From Paludibacteraceae bacterium (GTDB taxonomy: Bacteria > Bacteroidota > Bacteroidia > Bacteroidales > Paludibacteraceae): a stretch of 39,072 nt of DNA. Below the pieces are notes generated by a model that was not told where the DNA came from, made no database searches, and saw nothing but the letters and a program-made list of their open reading frames with translations. A program made the translations under genes and the position numbers. Location: the NCBI GenBank assembly GCA_017541805.1, contig JAFXYK010000013.1, positions 1-39,072 of the forward strand, read 5' to 3'. Of the stretch, positions 7,701-14,422 are shown piece after piece; position 1 is the stretch's first letter, and each line of letters starts with the position of its first letter.

Positions 7701-7891
7701 GCGTGATGATCAATCCGCAGACGAAAGAAGCGATCGTGCTGGATTATAAGTTCGGTCACTGGGAAGACAAGTACTTGACGCAGGTGCGGGACTATCAAGA
7801 GGCGCTGCGGCGAATCGGCTACTCGCCCGTACGCGGCTATCTATGGTTCGCGCGGGAGAAAAGACTGGTGGAAGTGAAAGGTAAAAGGTGA
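4700..7891 (+). CDS. addA: AddA-like helicase/nuclease (RecB-type, UvrD superfamily)
   Basis: This 1063-residue protein is a superfamily 1 DNA helicase joined to a RecB-type nuclease. Visible motifs are Walker A A18-S-A-G-T-G-K-T25, the DEFQD Walker B (394-398), VVGDIKQSIYRWRNGD (motif III, about 425-442), TIHKSKGLQ (motif V, about 735) and LYVALTRAEDNL (motif VI, about 815). The nuclease site is H925, the Asp in RPDRV (about 999), D1015-Y-K1017 and QVRDY. Together with the next gene it would process double-strand breaks for RecA-dependent repair. In-frame repeat arrays interrupt it at 6035-6066, 6161-6195 and 7274-7315, and its last codons and stop lie in another array (7874-7901). Confidence 0.92.
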   Translation: MSEERLIDIARPVTVCKASAGTGKTYTLAAYYIGLLLSGEDYRSILAITFTNKATAEMSERILTYLYAIARGEEQAFLDYAKRFMVGHRQPSDAELRTRAGECFRTMLADYDNVQIQTIDSFLQTLLSGLTSLLRQQVGASTELDVKQVIRRAVDEMLDDPSEPAYKAIIEDFVGARLEEEGNWNIRKDLCAFAEEMYNESVQQLDSAGLILFDAERVAARRERILAQWEKNEDRTKVRSLLAELEQQPIDESYGKKPMKDLLALIKNTHDSLERPEKTDKTYLYRGLSDSAYKNAASGSWGKVPAAIAQLAAQLTETSRACRNAYYTVQMTVELSHEMQFMSALQTIINRQLYEANSSLLSRTASVLSEALKSGDADFILEKAGIRYKHVLMDEFQDTSQLQWQVIRQLLMDVLAGEGNTLLVVGDIKQSIYRWRNGDWHIMNELTNEGVNELTKERLNGRFTSLKKNFRSSEEVVKFNLGLFNELKSQESRVESGESIGLTQQIYDEGYTPEDIEEYYQGKKKKGGYVRFKAVATKDESGAKIDTEAAIISDMFDRLEELMAAGAAPSDMMILIRKGAQAAPITEAHAALDPEVYPHLSAASMVSAQSFLLESSEAVQLVISGLRVVAQRDELAARHIEIQTQRPELVIQLCERVQANTPLYEAVSEIVKLLLTDEHGAYCGRETAYVNCLLDRTREYVQANGSNIGAFLEYWNETLSEKSIPVSSLGAIQIMTIHKSKGLQAQTLFVPFCNWKKDDSKSSQKIWCPIAEELHEGEDFIPIYNKETMLYTPYAAAYEEEHFNAYIDSLNMLYVALTRAEDNLFIYTDYTPGSKSKGHVGYAIIDYVGAPDFEIGAQKVRVESGESRVDSGKPFSFEGTEKTEAELWSSSDQVRFVQSQEGAMYTEYGEEAYRRVARMDEGTLCHDIFAHIRKADELDDVLDVFESKGEIQDKEQRERLRNLISAAWQGNAQMKDWFTAPWELRLEEAIYLDEREIRPDRVMINPQTKEAIVLDYKFGHWEDKYLTQVRDYQEALRRIGYSPVRGYLWFAREKRLVEVKGKR
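6035..6066 (+). repeat. In-frame octanucleotide array in addA
   Basis: Four 8-base units run TTAACGAA, TGAAGGAG, TTAACGAA, TTAACGAA. They encode ELTNEGVNELTKE after helicase motif III. The period is 8, not 7, but the style matches the heptamer family. Confidence 0.7.
6161..6195 (+). repeat. In-frame heptanucleotide array in addA, GAGAGTC type (5 units)
   Basis: Units AAGAGCC, AAGAGTC, GAGAGTC, GAGAGTG, GAGAGTC encode KSQESRVESGES between helicase motifs. Confidence 0.85.
7274..7315 (+). repeat. In-frame heptanucleotide array in addA, GAGTxGA phase (6 units)
   Basis: Units AAGGTGA, GAGTTGA, GAGTGGA, GAGTCAA, GAGTCGA, TAGTGGA encode KVRVESGESRVDSGK. The array lies between the helicase and nuclease domains, a place where a linker is tolerated. 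Confidence 0.85.
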
Positions 7892-7901
7892 AAGGATGAA
7901 G
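7874..7901 (+). repeat. Heptanucleotide array spanning the addA stop and addB start
   Basis: Units GTGAAAG, GTAAAAG, GTGAAAG, GATGAAG run across the gene junction. The third unit supplies the TGA stop of addA (7889-7891). The fourth supplies the ATG of addB (7896-7898). Confidence 0.8.
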
Positions 7902-10694
7902 AGTTTTTTGAGACAGACAGCTGAAGCGATCGTGGAGAAGATCGCATGGCAGGATCTGAGTAAGACAACCTTGGTCTTACCCTCTCACCGTGCCGGGTTG
8001 GTGCTGAAGAACGAGTTGCTGCAGTTGCAGAAAGAACGCGGTGAACAGGCGATATGGGCACCGACCGTACGCACATTGCAGCAGCTGCAGAATGAGTTGA
8101 GTCCGCTGTACGAAGAGGACGAACTGCTGACAATCATCCGATTATATCGGATATATAGTCGAGAGTCGAGAGCCGAGAGTCAAGAGTTGATGCCGCTGGA
8201 TATGTTCTATGGTTTCGGACGGCAGATGCTTGCCGACTTCACGAACGTGGATGCGTCGATGCCGGAGGAACAGGTGGCTAATTTCTTCGATAACACCGTA
8301 GCGGCACATGAGTTGAGTCAGTTGGATCTGGACGAAGAGGTCGTGGCGCGTCTGCGGACTTTAGTGGCCGGCACCGCCTTGGAGAACGAAGACAAAGAGT
8401 CCATCCGCGAGCAATATAAGACGCTATGGCGCAACCTCTATGCGATATACACGGCCCTGCGGGCAGAGATGACGGCCGAACGCAAGGGTTACAGCGGTTT
8501 GAGACAGCGGGCAGTGATCGAACACTGGAACGACGAGTCGGTTCAGGCGCAGATACGCGGACGGCAGTTCGTGTTCGTCGGATTCAACTACCTGTTACCC
8601 GTAGAGCGCGAACTGATGCAACTGTTCAAAGAAGCCGGACAAGCCCTGTTCTTCTGGGACTACGTACCGAACTTCGAGACCAACACGAAAGCGTTTGAGT
8701 TCGCCGTGCGGAATAGTGCGATATTGGGAGAGTCAAGAGTCGAGAGTGGAGAGTCGAGAATTAACGGGCCCAAACCGGTGACGGTGATGGCATGTACGTC
8801 GCGGGAAGCGCAGGCGCAGTATGTTCACCGCTGGTTGACGGAGAACTACACGGAGAAGGGACAGAAAGTGGGCGTGGTGATCTGCGACGAGACGATGTTG
8901 GAGTCGGTCATTTACACGCTTCCGGCGATCACACCGGCAGGCGAAGAGACACCGGCACCGGTGAACATCACCAAGGGTTTTCCGCTGCGCAACACCCATA
9001 TCTACGCGCAAGTGCTGGGATGGTTATACGACCGGCAAAGAGGAGACGCGGAAGATATCGTAGCGCCGCAGATCATAGACGAGCTGCTAACATCAATAGT
9101 CGAGAGTCAAGAGGTGAGAGAGGAGGGTGGAGAGACGATGAGTTGGCAGGAACTGCTGATCATGGAGTCGGAATATCAGGTGCGGAAGATAGCGAACCAG
9201 ATGCGCAAACTGATCGCAGAGGGTTTGGACGACGTGCCGTTCACGCTGAAGTTACTGCGCTTGCTGATGCGCCGCACGATGGAGAGCGTGACGATGCCTT
9301 TCCACGGTGAACCGGTGACGGACATACAGGTGATGGGTGTGCTGGAGACACGTCTGTTGGATTTCGATAAGCTGTTGCTGTTGAACGTAGAGGAAGGGGT
9401 GCTGCCGCAGAAACAGGCGGACAGCAGTTTCATCCCTTATTACTTACGCAAAGCGTACTCGATGCAGACTTCGGACGAACGGGCGACCGTCTATGCGTAT
9501 AACTTCTTCCGTCTGTTGAGTCGCGCCGGTCATTCGACGCTGCTGTTCACCACCGTGGACGGGGCAGAGAACAGCAAGGGTATGTCGCGGTTCATCATGC
9601 AGATGATCGTCAACCCGAAGGAGTTCACGGTAGAGAAAAAACGGTTGGATGAACCGAGTGTGCTGGAGCAGATCGACGATGCACGCTTGGCGACGGACGG
9701 CGTGTCACTACTGTCGCTGCTGCACCAGGATGAGAAGGGTGTGCTGCGCCGTGAAGATGGCAGTCGCTACAGTCTCAGTCCGAGTGCATTAAACACCTAT
9801 ATCTCCTGCCCGCGGCAGTTCTGCTTGCGCTATATCCAGCATTGGCCGGAACCCGAAGAACAGGAACTGCAGTTCGATCCGGCGACGTTGGGTTCGTTCG
9901 TCCATAGCGCGATGTTATACCTCTACCGCGACTACCTGCAATTCGAGCAAGGAGACGGTGTGTTGAAGTCGGAGAAGCTGCAGCAGATGATGGCGGATGA
10001 AGCTTTGCTGCAACAGGCTTTGATGACCGCATACGACATCATGAATGCCGAATGGGAAGAGCAACATAAGGGCGAGACGAACCATTATATCCCTGCGCAA
10101 CATTCGATGGAGAACCCCGTGATCATTGCGTATGTGAAGCATCTGCTGGCGCATGATAGCGAGGATGCGAAGCGCGGCCTGCAGATCTACCTGCTGGAGC
10201 AGGACCGCAAATGCGATATCGAGATCGACGGAGTAGGTGTCATCCGCACCGGCGGACGTATTGACCGCATGGATAAGATAGGACCCGAAGGTGCGCAAGT
10301 GCTGCGGATCGTCGATTATAAAACGGGTTCGTACAAGGAGGATTTACTGAACACGACGCAGGACGAGTGGATGGATAGCAAGGATGCGCGATATATCCGT
10401 CAGACTTTACTCTACAGCCATGCGGCGTCGGAGTACGAACACGGCCAGCAGGTGATCGAACCGAACCTGTTCTTCTGCAGCCGGCAGATGACGAACCTGC
10501 AGACACGCTTGACGGTGGACGAGCAGGAAGTGACGGACTACAGGACGATCCGGGAAGCATTCATGAAAGCGTACAAAGAGAAAGTGCGGGAGGTGCTGAC
10601 GACGACCGTCTTCCCACCGTGTGAGCCCAAGGAATGCGCCTCCTATTGTCCGTTCTTAAGCCTATGCCGACGAAAAGTATATACATTCGAATGA
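7896..10694 (+). CDS. addB: AddB-like nuclease subunit with iron-sulfur cluster motif
   Basis: This 932-residue protein is the partner of AddA. Its C-terminal third is a PD-(D/E)XK nuclease: GRIDRMD (about 787-793), then V-D806-Y-K808-T-G. This is framed by the cysteines expected for the AddB 4Fe-4S clasp: C638 (in YISCPRQFC) and, at the C-terminus, C914-x3-C918-x5-C924, with an extra C909. The N-terminal region is helicase-like but I see no intact Walker A, as expected for a subunit that scans rather than drives unwinding. It starts 4 bp after addA and its stop overlaps the next start by 4 bases. Repeat arrays at 8154, 8728 and 9095 add SRESRAESQE-like strings. Confidence 0.88.
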   Translation: MKSFLRQTAEAIVEKIAWQDLSKTTLVLPSHRAGLVLKNELLQLQKERGEQAIWAPTVRTLQQLQNELSPLYEEDELLTIIRLYRIYSRESRAESQELMPLDMFYGFGRQMLADFTNVDASMPEEQVANFFDNTVAAHELSQLDLDEEVVARLRTLVAGTALENEDKESIREQYKTLWRNLYAIYTALRAEMTAERKGYSGLRQRAVIEHWNDESVQAQIRGRQFVFVGFNYLLPVERELMQLFKEAGQALFFWDYVPNFETNTKAFEFAVRNSAILGESRVESGESRINGPKPVTVMACTSREAQAQYVHRWLTENYTEKGQKVGVVICDETMLESVIYTLPAITPAGEETPAPVNITKGFPLRNTHIYAQVLGWLYDRQRGDAEDIVAPQIIDELLTSIVESQEVREEGGETMSWQELLIMESEYQVRKIANQMRKLIAEGLDDVPFTLKLLRLLMRRTMESVTMPFHGEPVTDIQVMGVLETRLLDFDKLLLLNVEEGVLPQKQADSSFIPYYLRKAYSMQTSDERATVYAYNFFRLLSRAGHSTLLFTTVDGAENSKGMSRFIMQMIVNPKEFTVEKKRLDEPSVLEQIDDARLATDGVSLLSLLHQDEKGVLRREDGSRYSLSPSALNTYISCPRQFCLRYIQHWPEPEEQELQFDPATLGSFVHSAMLYLYRDYLQFEQGDGVLKSEKLQQMMADEALLQQALMTAYDIMNAEWEEQHKGETNHYIPAQHSMENPVIIAYVKHLLAHDSEDAKRGLQIYLLEQDRKCDIEIDGVGVIRTGGRIDRMDKIGPEGAQVLRIVDYKTGSYKEDLLNTTQDEWMDSKDARYIRQTLLYSHAASEYEHGQQVIEPNLFFCSRQMTNLQTRLTVDEQEVTDYRTIREAFMKAYKEKVREVLTTTVFPPCEPKECASYCPFLSLCRRKVYTFE
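8154..8188 (+). repeat. In-frame heptanucleotide array in addB (5 units)
   Basis: Units TATAGTC, GAGAGTC, GAGAGCC, GAGAGTC, AAGAGTT encode SRESRAESQEL in the N-terminal region. Confidence 0.83.
8728..8762 (+). repeat. In-frame heptanucleotide array in addB (5 units)
   Basis: Units GAGAGTC, AAGAGTC, GAGAGTG, GAGAGTC, GAGAATT encode GESRVESGESRIN. Confidence 0.85.
9095..9136 (+). repeat. In-frame heptanucleotide array in addB, partly decayed (6 units)
   Basis: Units AATAGTC, GAGAGTC, AAGAGGT, GAGAGAG, GAGGGTG, GAGAGAC encode IVESQEVREEGGET. The divergence between units suggests an older array than its neighbours. Confidence 0.75.
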
Positions 10695-11584
10695 AAACAA
10701 TAAACAGATATTATCAAGTGGCGGACTTCGTGTTCGCCATCGATGCAGCGGAGGACCTGTTCGCATGGTTGCCGAACTACGTTCCTTTTGAAAGTGGAGA
10801 GTGGAGAGTGGAGAGTCGAGAGTCAGACTTGTTCACATTACATGTGAAGGACGAAGCTATTCCGGCGACGGAAGGGTGGGAGCATATCTATACGGATCAG
10901 TCGGATGACGACCTGCCGCGGATTGAGATGTACCGCCGCAACGGCGCTTGGATGTTCCGTGTGTCGGCATCTAAAGAAGGTGAGATCGTGAGTGCGATCG
11001 TGTGCAGCGAAGACTGGCGTGAGGTGCAGGTGTACCTGATGGAAGGTTGTGAACGGTTCGCGATCGACAATGCTGCGATGCTCGTCTATGCCTTTGCTAC
11101 GGCGGATAAGAAGACCTTACTCTTCCATTCGTCGGTGACGATGAAGGACGGCAAAGCGTATATGTTCTTGGGCCACTCCGGCACCGGCAAGAGTACCCAT
11201 TCACAGCAGTGGATGAAGGCGTTCGAGACTGCCGAACTGCTGAACGATGACAACCCGGTGGTGCGTGTGTTGGAGGATAACAGCGTGCGCGTGTACGGTT
11301 CTCCCTGGAGCGGCAAGACCCCGTGTTACAAGAATGCCAGTGCGCCGGTGCAGGCCTTGGTGCAGTTAGCGCAAGCGCCGGAGAACAAGATCGTGCTGCT
11401 GCGAATGACGCAAGCCTATCCGTATATCTTAGCCTCCGTCAGCGGACTGAAAGTGCTGCCGGTGATGATGGATAAGTTGTACGAATCGATCGCACAACTG
11501 CTGGAGTTAAAACCGGTGTATAAGTTGGAGTGTCTGCCTAACACGGACGCGGCACTGTTATGCGCTCAAACGTGTTCACTTTAG
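10691..11584 (+). CDS. HPr-kinase-like P-loop protein of unknown substrate
   Basis: This 297-residue protein carries a P-loop G161-H-S-G-T-G-K-S-T169 after a beta strand (AYMFLG). LNDDNPVV (about residue 190) and YGSPWSGK (about 210) follow. This order resembles the C-terminal kinase domain of HPr kinase/phosphorylase and related small kinases found next to PqqD-like or biosynthetic genes. The N-terminal 140 residues do not look like the usual HprK N-domain. The start ATG at 10691 overlaps the addB stop by 4 bases. A heptamer array adds ESGEWRVESRESD near residues 34-46. The 3' end overlaps convergent mtaB by 47 bp. The phosphorylated target cannot be inferred. Confidence 0.75.
   Translation: MKTINRYYQVADFVFAIDAAEDLFAWLPNYVPFESGEWRVESRESDLFTLHVKDEAIPATEGWEHIYTDQSDDDLPRIEMYRRNGAWMFRVSASKEGEIVSAIVCSEDWREVQVYLMEGCERFAIDNAAMLVYAFATADKKTLLFHSSVTMKDGKAYMFLGHSGTGKSTHSQQWMKAFETAELLNDDNPVVRVLEDNSVRVYGSPWSGKTPCYKNASAPVQALVQLAQAPENKIVLLRMTQAYPYILASVSGLKVLPVMMDKLYESIAQLLELKPVYKLECLPNTDAALLCAQTCSL
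10790..10824 (+). repeat. In-frame heptanucleotide array in the HprK-like gene (5 units)
   Basis: Units GAAAGTG, GAGAGTG, GAGAGTG, GAGAGTC, GAGAGTC encode ESGEWRVESRES near the N-terminus. Confidence 0.87.
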
Positions 11585-12794
11585 CCTTGTCATACGGGCA
11601 GGATACCTTGATATAGTTCTCGGTAAAACCGAACATTTGTCCGTCTTTCTTAGCGGACTCCCATAGCACGAGGGCCTCATCGCCTTCGTGTTCTTTATAG
11701 AAGGTGGCTGTCTTGCGTGCGGATATCTCGTGTAACTGCTTGCTGCGGCGTTCCCGCTCTTTTTGCGGGATGACTTCGAGGTCCATTTCCAGCATCCGTG
11801 TGTTGGCCCGTTCGGAGTAGGTGAACACATGCAGTTGGCTCACCGGTAGGGACTCGACAAATTGAACATAGTCCTCCCAGCACTCCGTCGTTTCTCCGCG
11901 TACGCCTACCATACAATCGACGCCTATGAAAGCCTGTGGCATGACCGACTTGATATGGGCTACACGCTCCGCAAACAGTTCGCGTGTATAGCGTCGACCC
12001 ATTATCTTCAGCACCGTGTTGCTGCCGGACTGGAGAGGAATATGAAAATGCGGTGCAAAATGACGGCTGTTCGCCACAAAATCGATGATCTCGTCGGAGA
12101 GCAGGTTCGGTTCACAACTCGATATTCGGATACGATAGTCTCCGTCCAATTGGTCGAAAGCCCGCAGCAGGTCAATAAAATGTTCGTTCGTCGAACGACC
12201 GAAATCACCGATGTTGACGCCACTGAGAATCAGTTCCTTCGCCCCACCGTTCAGTGCCTCTTGCGCTTGCTCTGCGAGCGATGCGATGGAGGGGTTTCGA
12301 CTCTTGCCGCGCGCCAAAGGAATGGTGCAATACGAGCAGAAATAATTGCATCCGTCCTGCACTTTGATGAAGCAGCGCGTGCGGTCATCCTTGCTGTACG
12401 CCCCGTGAAAATCATCGACCTCGCGGATAGGAGAGAGGAGAATTTTTGATTGTTGATTTTCGAGTTGCTCTATAAATTGTTCGAGATGGAATTTCTCATC
12501 CTGCCCGAGGACGTAATCCACCCCTTCGATCGCACTTATCTCGGTGGGTTTGAGTTGCGCATAGCAGCCGGTGACGATGAGGATGGCCTTCGGGTTCTGT
12601 CGCCGGATGCGATGAATGATCTGCCGATCTTTATGATCGGCAGCATCCGTCACGGAGCAGGTGTTGATGATGCATATATCTGCTTCTTCTCCCTGTTTGG
12701 CCCGCGTATGACCGCGTTCCAGCAGCGCTTTAGCCAAGGCACTGCTCTCCGCAAAATTCAGTTTGCATCCTAAGGTGGTAAATGCGACAGTCAT
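11538..12794 (-). CDS. mtaB: tRNA t6A37 methylthiotransferase MtaB (radical SAM)
   Basis: This 418-residue methylthiotransferase would convert t6A at position 37 of ANN-decoding tRNAs to ms2t6A. The N-terminal UPF0004 domain has the three cysteines of the auxiliary 4Fe-4S cluster: C10 (TLGCKLN), C46 (NTCSVT) and C77 (TGCYAQ). The radical SAM site is C149-x3-C153-x2-C156 in DGCNYFCSYCTIPLARG. A TRAM-like segment closes the protein. The motif TLGCKLN and the length fit MtaB rather than MiaB or RimO. A three-unit repeat array encodes ENQQSKI at about residues 112-118. The gene has its own promoter at 12817-12847. Confidence 0.92.
   Translation of the reverse strand: MTVAFTTLGCKLNFAESSALAKALLERGHTRAKQGEEADICIINTCSVTDAADHKDRQIIHRIRRQNPKAILIVTGCYAQLKPTEISAIEGVDYVLGQDEKFHLEQFIEQLENQQSKILLSPIREVDDFHGAYSKDDRTRCFIKVQDGCNYFCSYCTIPLARGKSRNPSIASLAEQAQEALNGGAKELILSGVNIGDFGRSTNEHFIDLLRAFDQLDGDYRIRISSCEPNLLSDEIIDFVANSRHFAPHFHIPLQSGSNTVLKIMGRRYTRELFAERVAHIKSVMPQAFIGVDCMVGVRGETTECWEDYVQFVESLPVSQLHVFTYSERANTRMLEMDLEVIPQKERERRSKQLHEISARKTATFYKEHEGDEALVLWESAKKDGQMFGFTENYIKVSCPYDKAKVNTFERITVPRPC
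12441..12461 (-). repeat. In-frame heptanucleotide array in mtaB, AAAAATC type (3 units)
   Basis: On the coding strand the units are GAAAATC, AACAATC, AAAAATT, encoding ENQQSKI between the UPF0004 and radical SAM domains. Confidence 0.75.
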
Positions 12795-12816
12795 CTTTTT
12801 TTTCGAAAAACGGCTG

Positions 12817-12847
12817 CAAAATTACAAAAATTCTTGCACATATGCAA
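12817..12847 (-). promoter_or_regulatory. Promoter of mtaB
   Basis: On the minus strand the -7 TAATTTTG (12817-12824) and the -33 TTG (12845-12847) are 20 bases apart. The -33 lies at one end of the 14-bp element TTGCACATATGCAA, whose other end is the -33 of the divergent promoter. Confidence 0.75.
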
Positions 12848-12864
12848 ATTTTTCATTATCTTTG
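12834..12864 (+). promoter_or_regulatory. Promoter of the pectinesterase-dnaX gene run
   Basis: A -33 TTG (12834-12836) and -7 TATCTTTG (12857-12864) are 20 bases apart. The -33 regions of this and the mtaB promoter overlap head to head, so one bound factor could affect both. Confidence 0.8.
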
Positions 12865-12899
12865 CACCGAATTTTGTTTACAACAAAAAAATCTTTGCG

Positions 12900-14387
12900 A
12901 TGAAACGATTTTTCTCTTGCATGGCAGTAGCTCTGTTGAGCATATCGATGATGGCGGGTGAGCACGACTTGCTATGGGATTATACGGATGCGCCGCCGGA
13001 GGGAAATCCCGACCGCGGGTTGTATTATGGTGGCTTCGTGAACGATGCGCCGGGTGTGAAGAACGGGCTGAAAGGCATCAAACTGAACAGTTCGGGTTGG
13101 TGTTGTTTTAAGAAAGCACCGGTGGCCGGTGTGTTGAAGTTGACCTTTGGCCCCCGTAGCGGTCTCAACCGCGCTTCGCTGCAGGTGCACACATGGAGTG
13201 GAGATACGGCGAAAGAAGAGACGCGCATCGGTGTGACTTGCGAGATTCGTAAGTTAGGCACGCAGTGTATCCCATTGACGGCGGAGCAGAATAATATCTT
13301 CATCACGCGCTTGCTGAATATGGAGGCGGTGCTGCAGCGGATTGAGTTCGTGGAGGGCGAGACCTATGTGCCGGTGCCGTGCGATGCGGACAAAGGGGAA
13401 GAGGAGGCGTATGTGCAGGAAGTGAATATCGACACCTTGAGTGAGAACGCCCGTTTTTTCTTACGCGCGCTGGCGGACGCGAATCAGACCGGACATAAAA
13501 CGATCTATCTGCCGAATGGCATCTATGACCTCGGCGCTTTGACGCTGACGGCGATTGAAGCCGACGGCATACGCATCATAGGTGAGTCGATGGAAGGCAC
13601 TATCATCCGCAATAAACCCGATTACCGTTTGGAGTCGATCAGTAAGACCGCTACGCTCCGCATCGCCGATGATGTGGAAGGCACGGTGCTGCAGAACCTG
13701 ACGATCGAGAACGCGCTGGACTATTATGCCAACAACAACGGTCGCGCCGTGTGTCTATGGGACCAAGGCACGAAGACGATATGCAAGCATGTGCGCCTGC
13801 TGAGTCATCAGGATACCTATTACAGCAATAAAGAGGGCGGACTGAAGTATTTCGAGGACTGCGAGATCCACGGCACGGTGGATTTCATCTGCGGTGACGG
13901 CAATGTGTATTTCAACCGCTGCCTGCTGTACTGCGAGCGCCGCGGGCAGGGTAGTGCGGGTGCGGACTATATCACCGCCAGCAATGCCGCTGAGACGGAC
14001 AAAGGCTATGTGTTCGAATCGTGCACGATCAAGAGTGAGTGCCCGATCGTGAGTCTGGGACGCAGTTGGAACAACTACCCGAAGTGCGTGTTCCTGCGCA
14101 CGACGATCGATTTCAGTGCCGGTGATTTTAGTCTGACGGACGGAAAGAACAACCAGCGATGGACGCTGCCGGGCATGCGGGTGATGCCTGTTTGTTTCGG
14201 CGAATACAAGACGATGGATGTGAAGGGCAAGGTGATCAGTCCGAAGAAACACGAGGTGGTGTTCCATTTCCGCGGACAGGAGCGACCGATGAACACTATC
14301 TTAACCGCCAAAGAGGCGAAAATATATACAATGGAGTATGTATTAGGACCTTGGGCGGAAGAGGTGAAAGGTGAAAGTGAAAGGTGA
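12900..14387 (+). CDS. Secreted pectinesterase, carbohydrate esterase family 8 (shorter paralog)
   Basis: This 495-residue protein has a signal peptide (MKRFFSCMAVALLSISMMAG). A beta-rich N-domain (about 21-160) is shared with the next gene, and a CE8 right-handed beta-helix follows. Catalytic landmarks are HQDTYY (Q about 302), GTVDFICG (D about 327) and LGRSWNN (R about 387). CE8 enzymes demethylate homogalacturonan. The start at 12900 avoids an upstream frame that would translate the promoter. Unlike its paralog it has no C-terminal tail: it stops in a GTGAAAG array about 15 residues past the conserved TMEYVLGPW. This suggests the array has truncated it. Confidence 0.92.
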   Translation: MKRFFSCMAVALLSISMMAGEHDLLWDYTDAPPEGNPDRGLYYGGFVNDAPGVKNGLKGIKLNSSGWCCFKKAPVAGVLKLTFGPRSGLNRASLQVHTWSGDTAKEETRIGVTCEIRKLGTQCIPLTAEQNNIFITRLLNMEAVLQRIEFVEGETYVPVPCDADKGEEEAYVQEVNIDTLSENARFFLRALADANQTGHKTIYLPNGIYDLGALTLTAIEADGIRIIGESMEGTIIRNKPDYRLESISKTATLRIADDVEGTVLQNLTIENALDYYANNNGRAVCLWDQGTKTICKHVRLLSHQDTYYSNKEGGLKYFEDCEIHGTVDFICGDGNVYFNRCLLYCERRGQGSAGADYITASNAAETDKGYVFESCTIKSECPIVSLGRSWNNYPKCVFLRTTIDFSAGDFSLTDGKNNQRWTLPGMRVMPVCFGEYKTMDVKGKVISPKKHEVVFHFRGQERPMNTILTAKEAKIYTMEYVLGPWAEEVKGESER

Positions 14388-14390
14388 AAG
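14364..14390 (+). repeat. Heptanucleotide array that ends the first pectinesterase gene
   Basis: GTGAAAG, GTGAAAG, TGAAAG (one base short), GTGAAAG. The reading frame enters the array as EVKGESER and meets TGA (14385-14387) in the last unit. Confidence 0.82.
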
Positions 14391-14422
14391 GATTTTCTAT
14401 TAATTAACCAAATTTATAAACA

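Noticed and set aside
6035-10824. Repeat arrays as a CRISPR array
   Set aside because: Units are 7-8 bases, directly adjacent with no spacers, and are inside reading frames. No cas genes are present.
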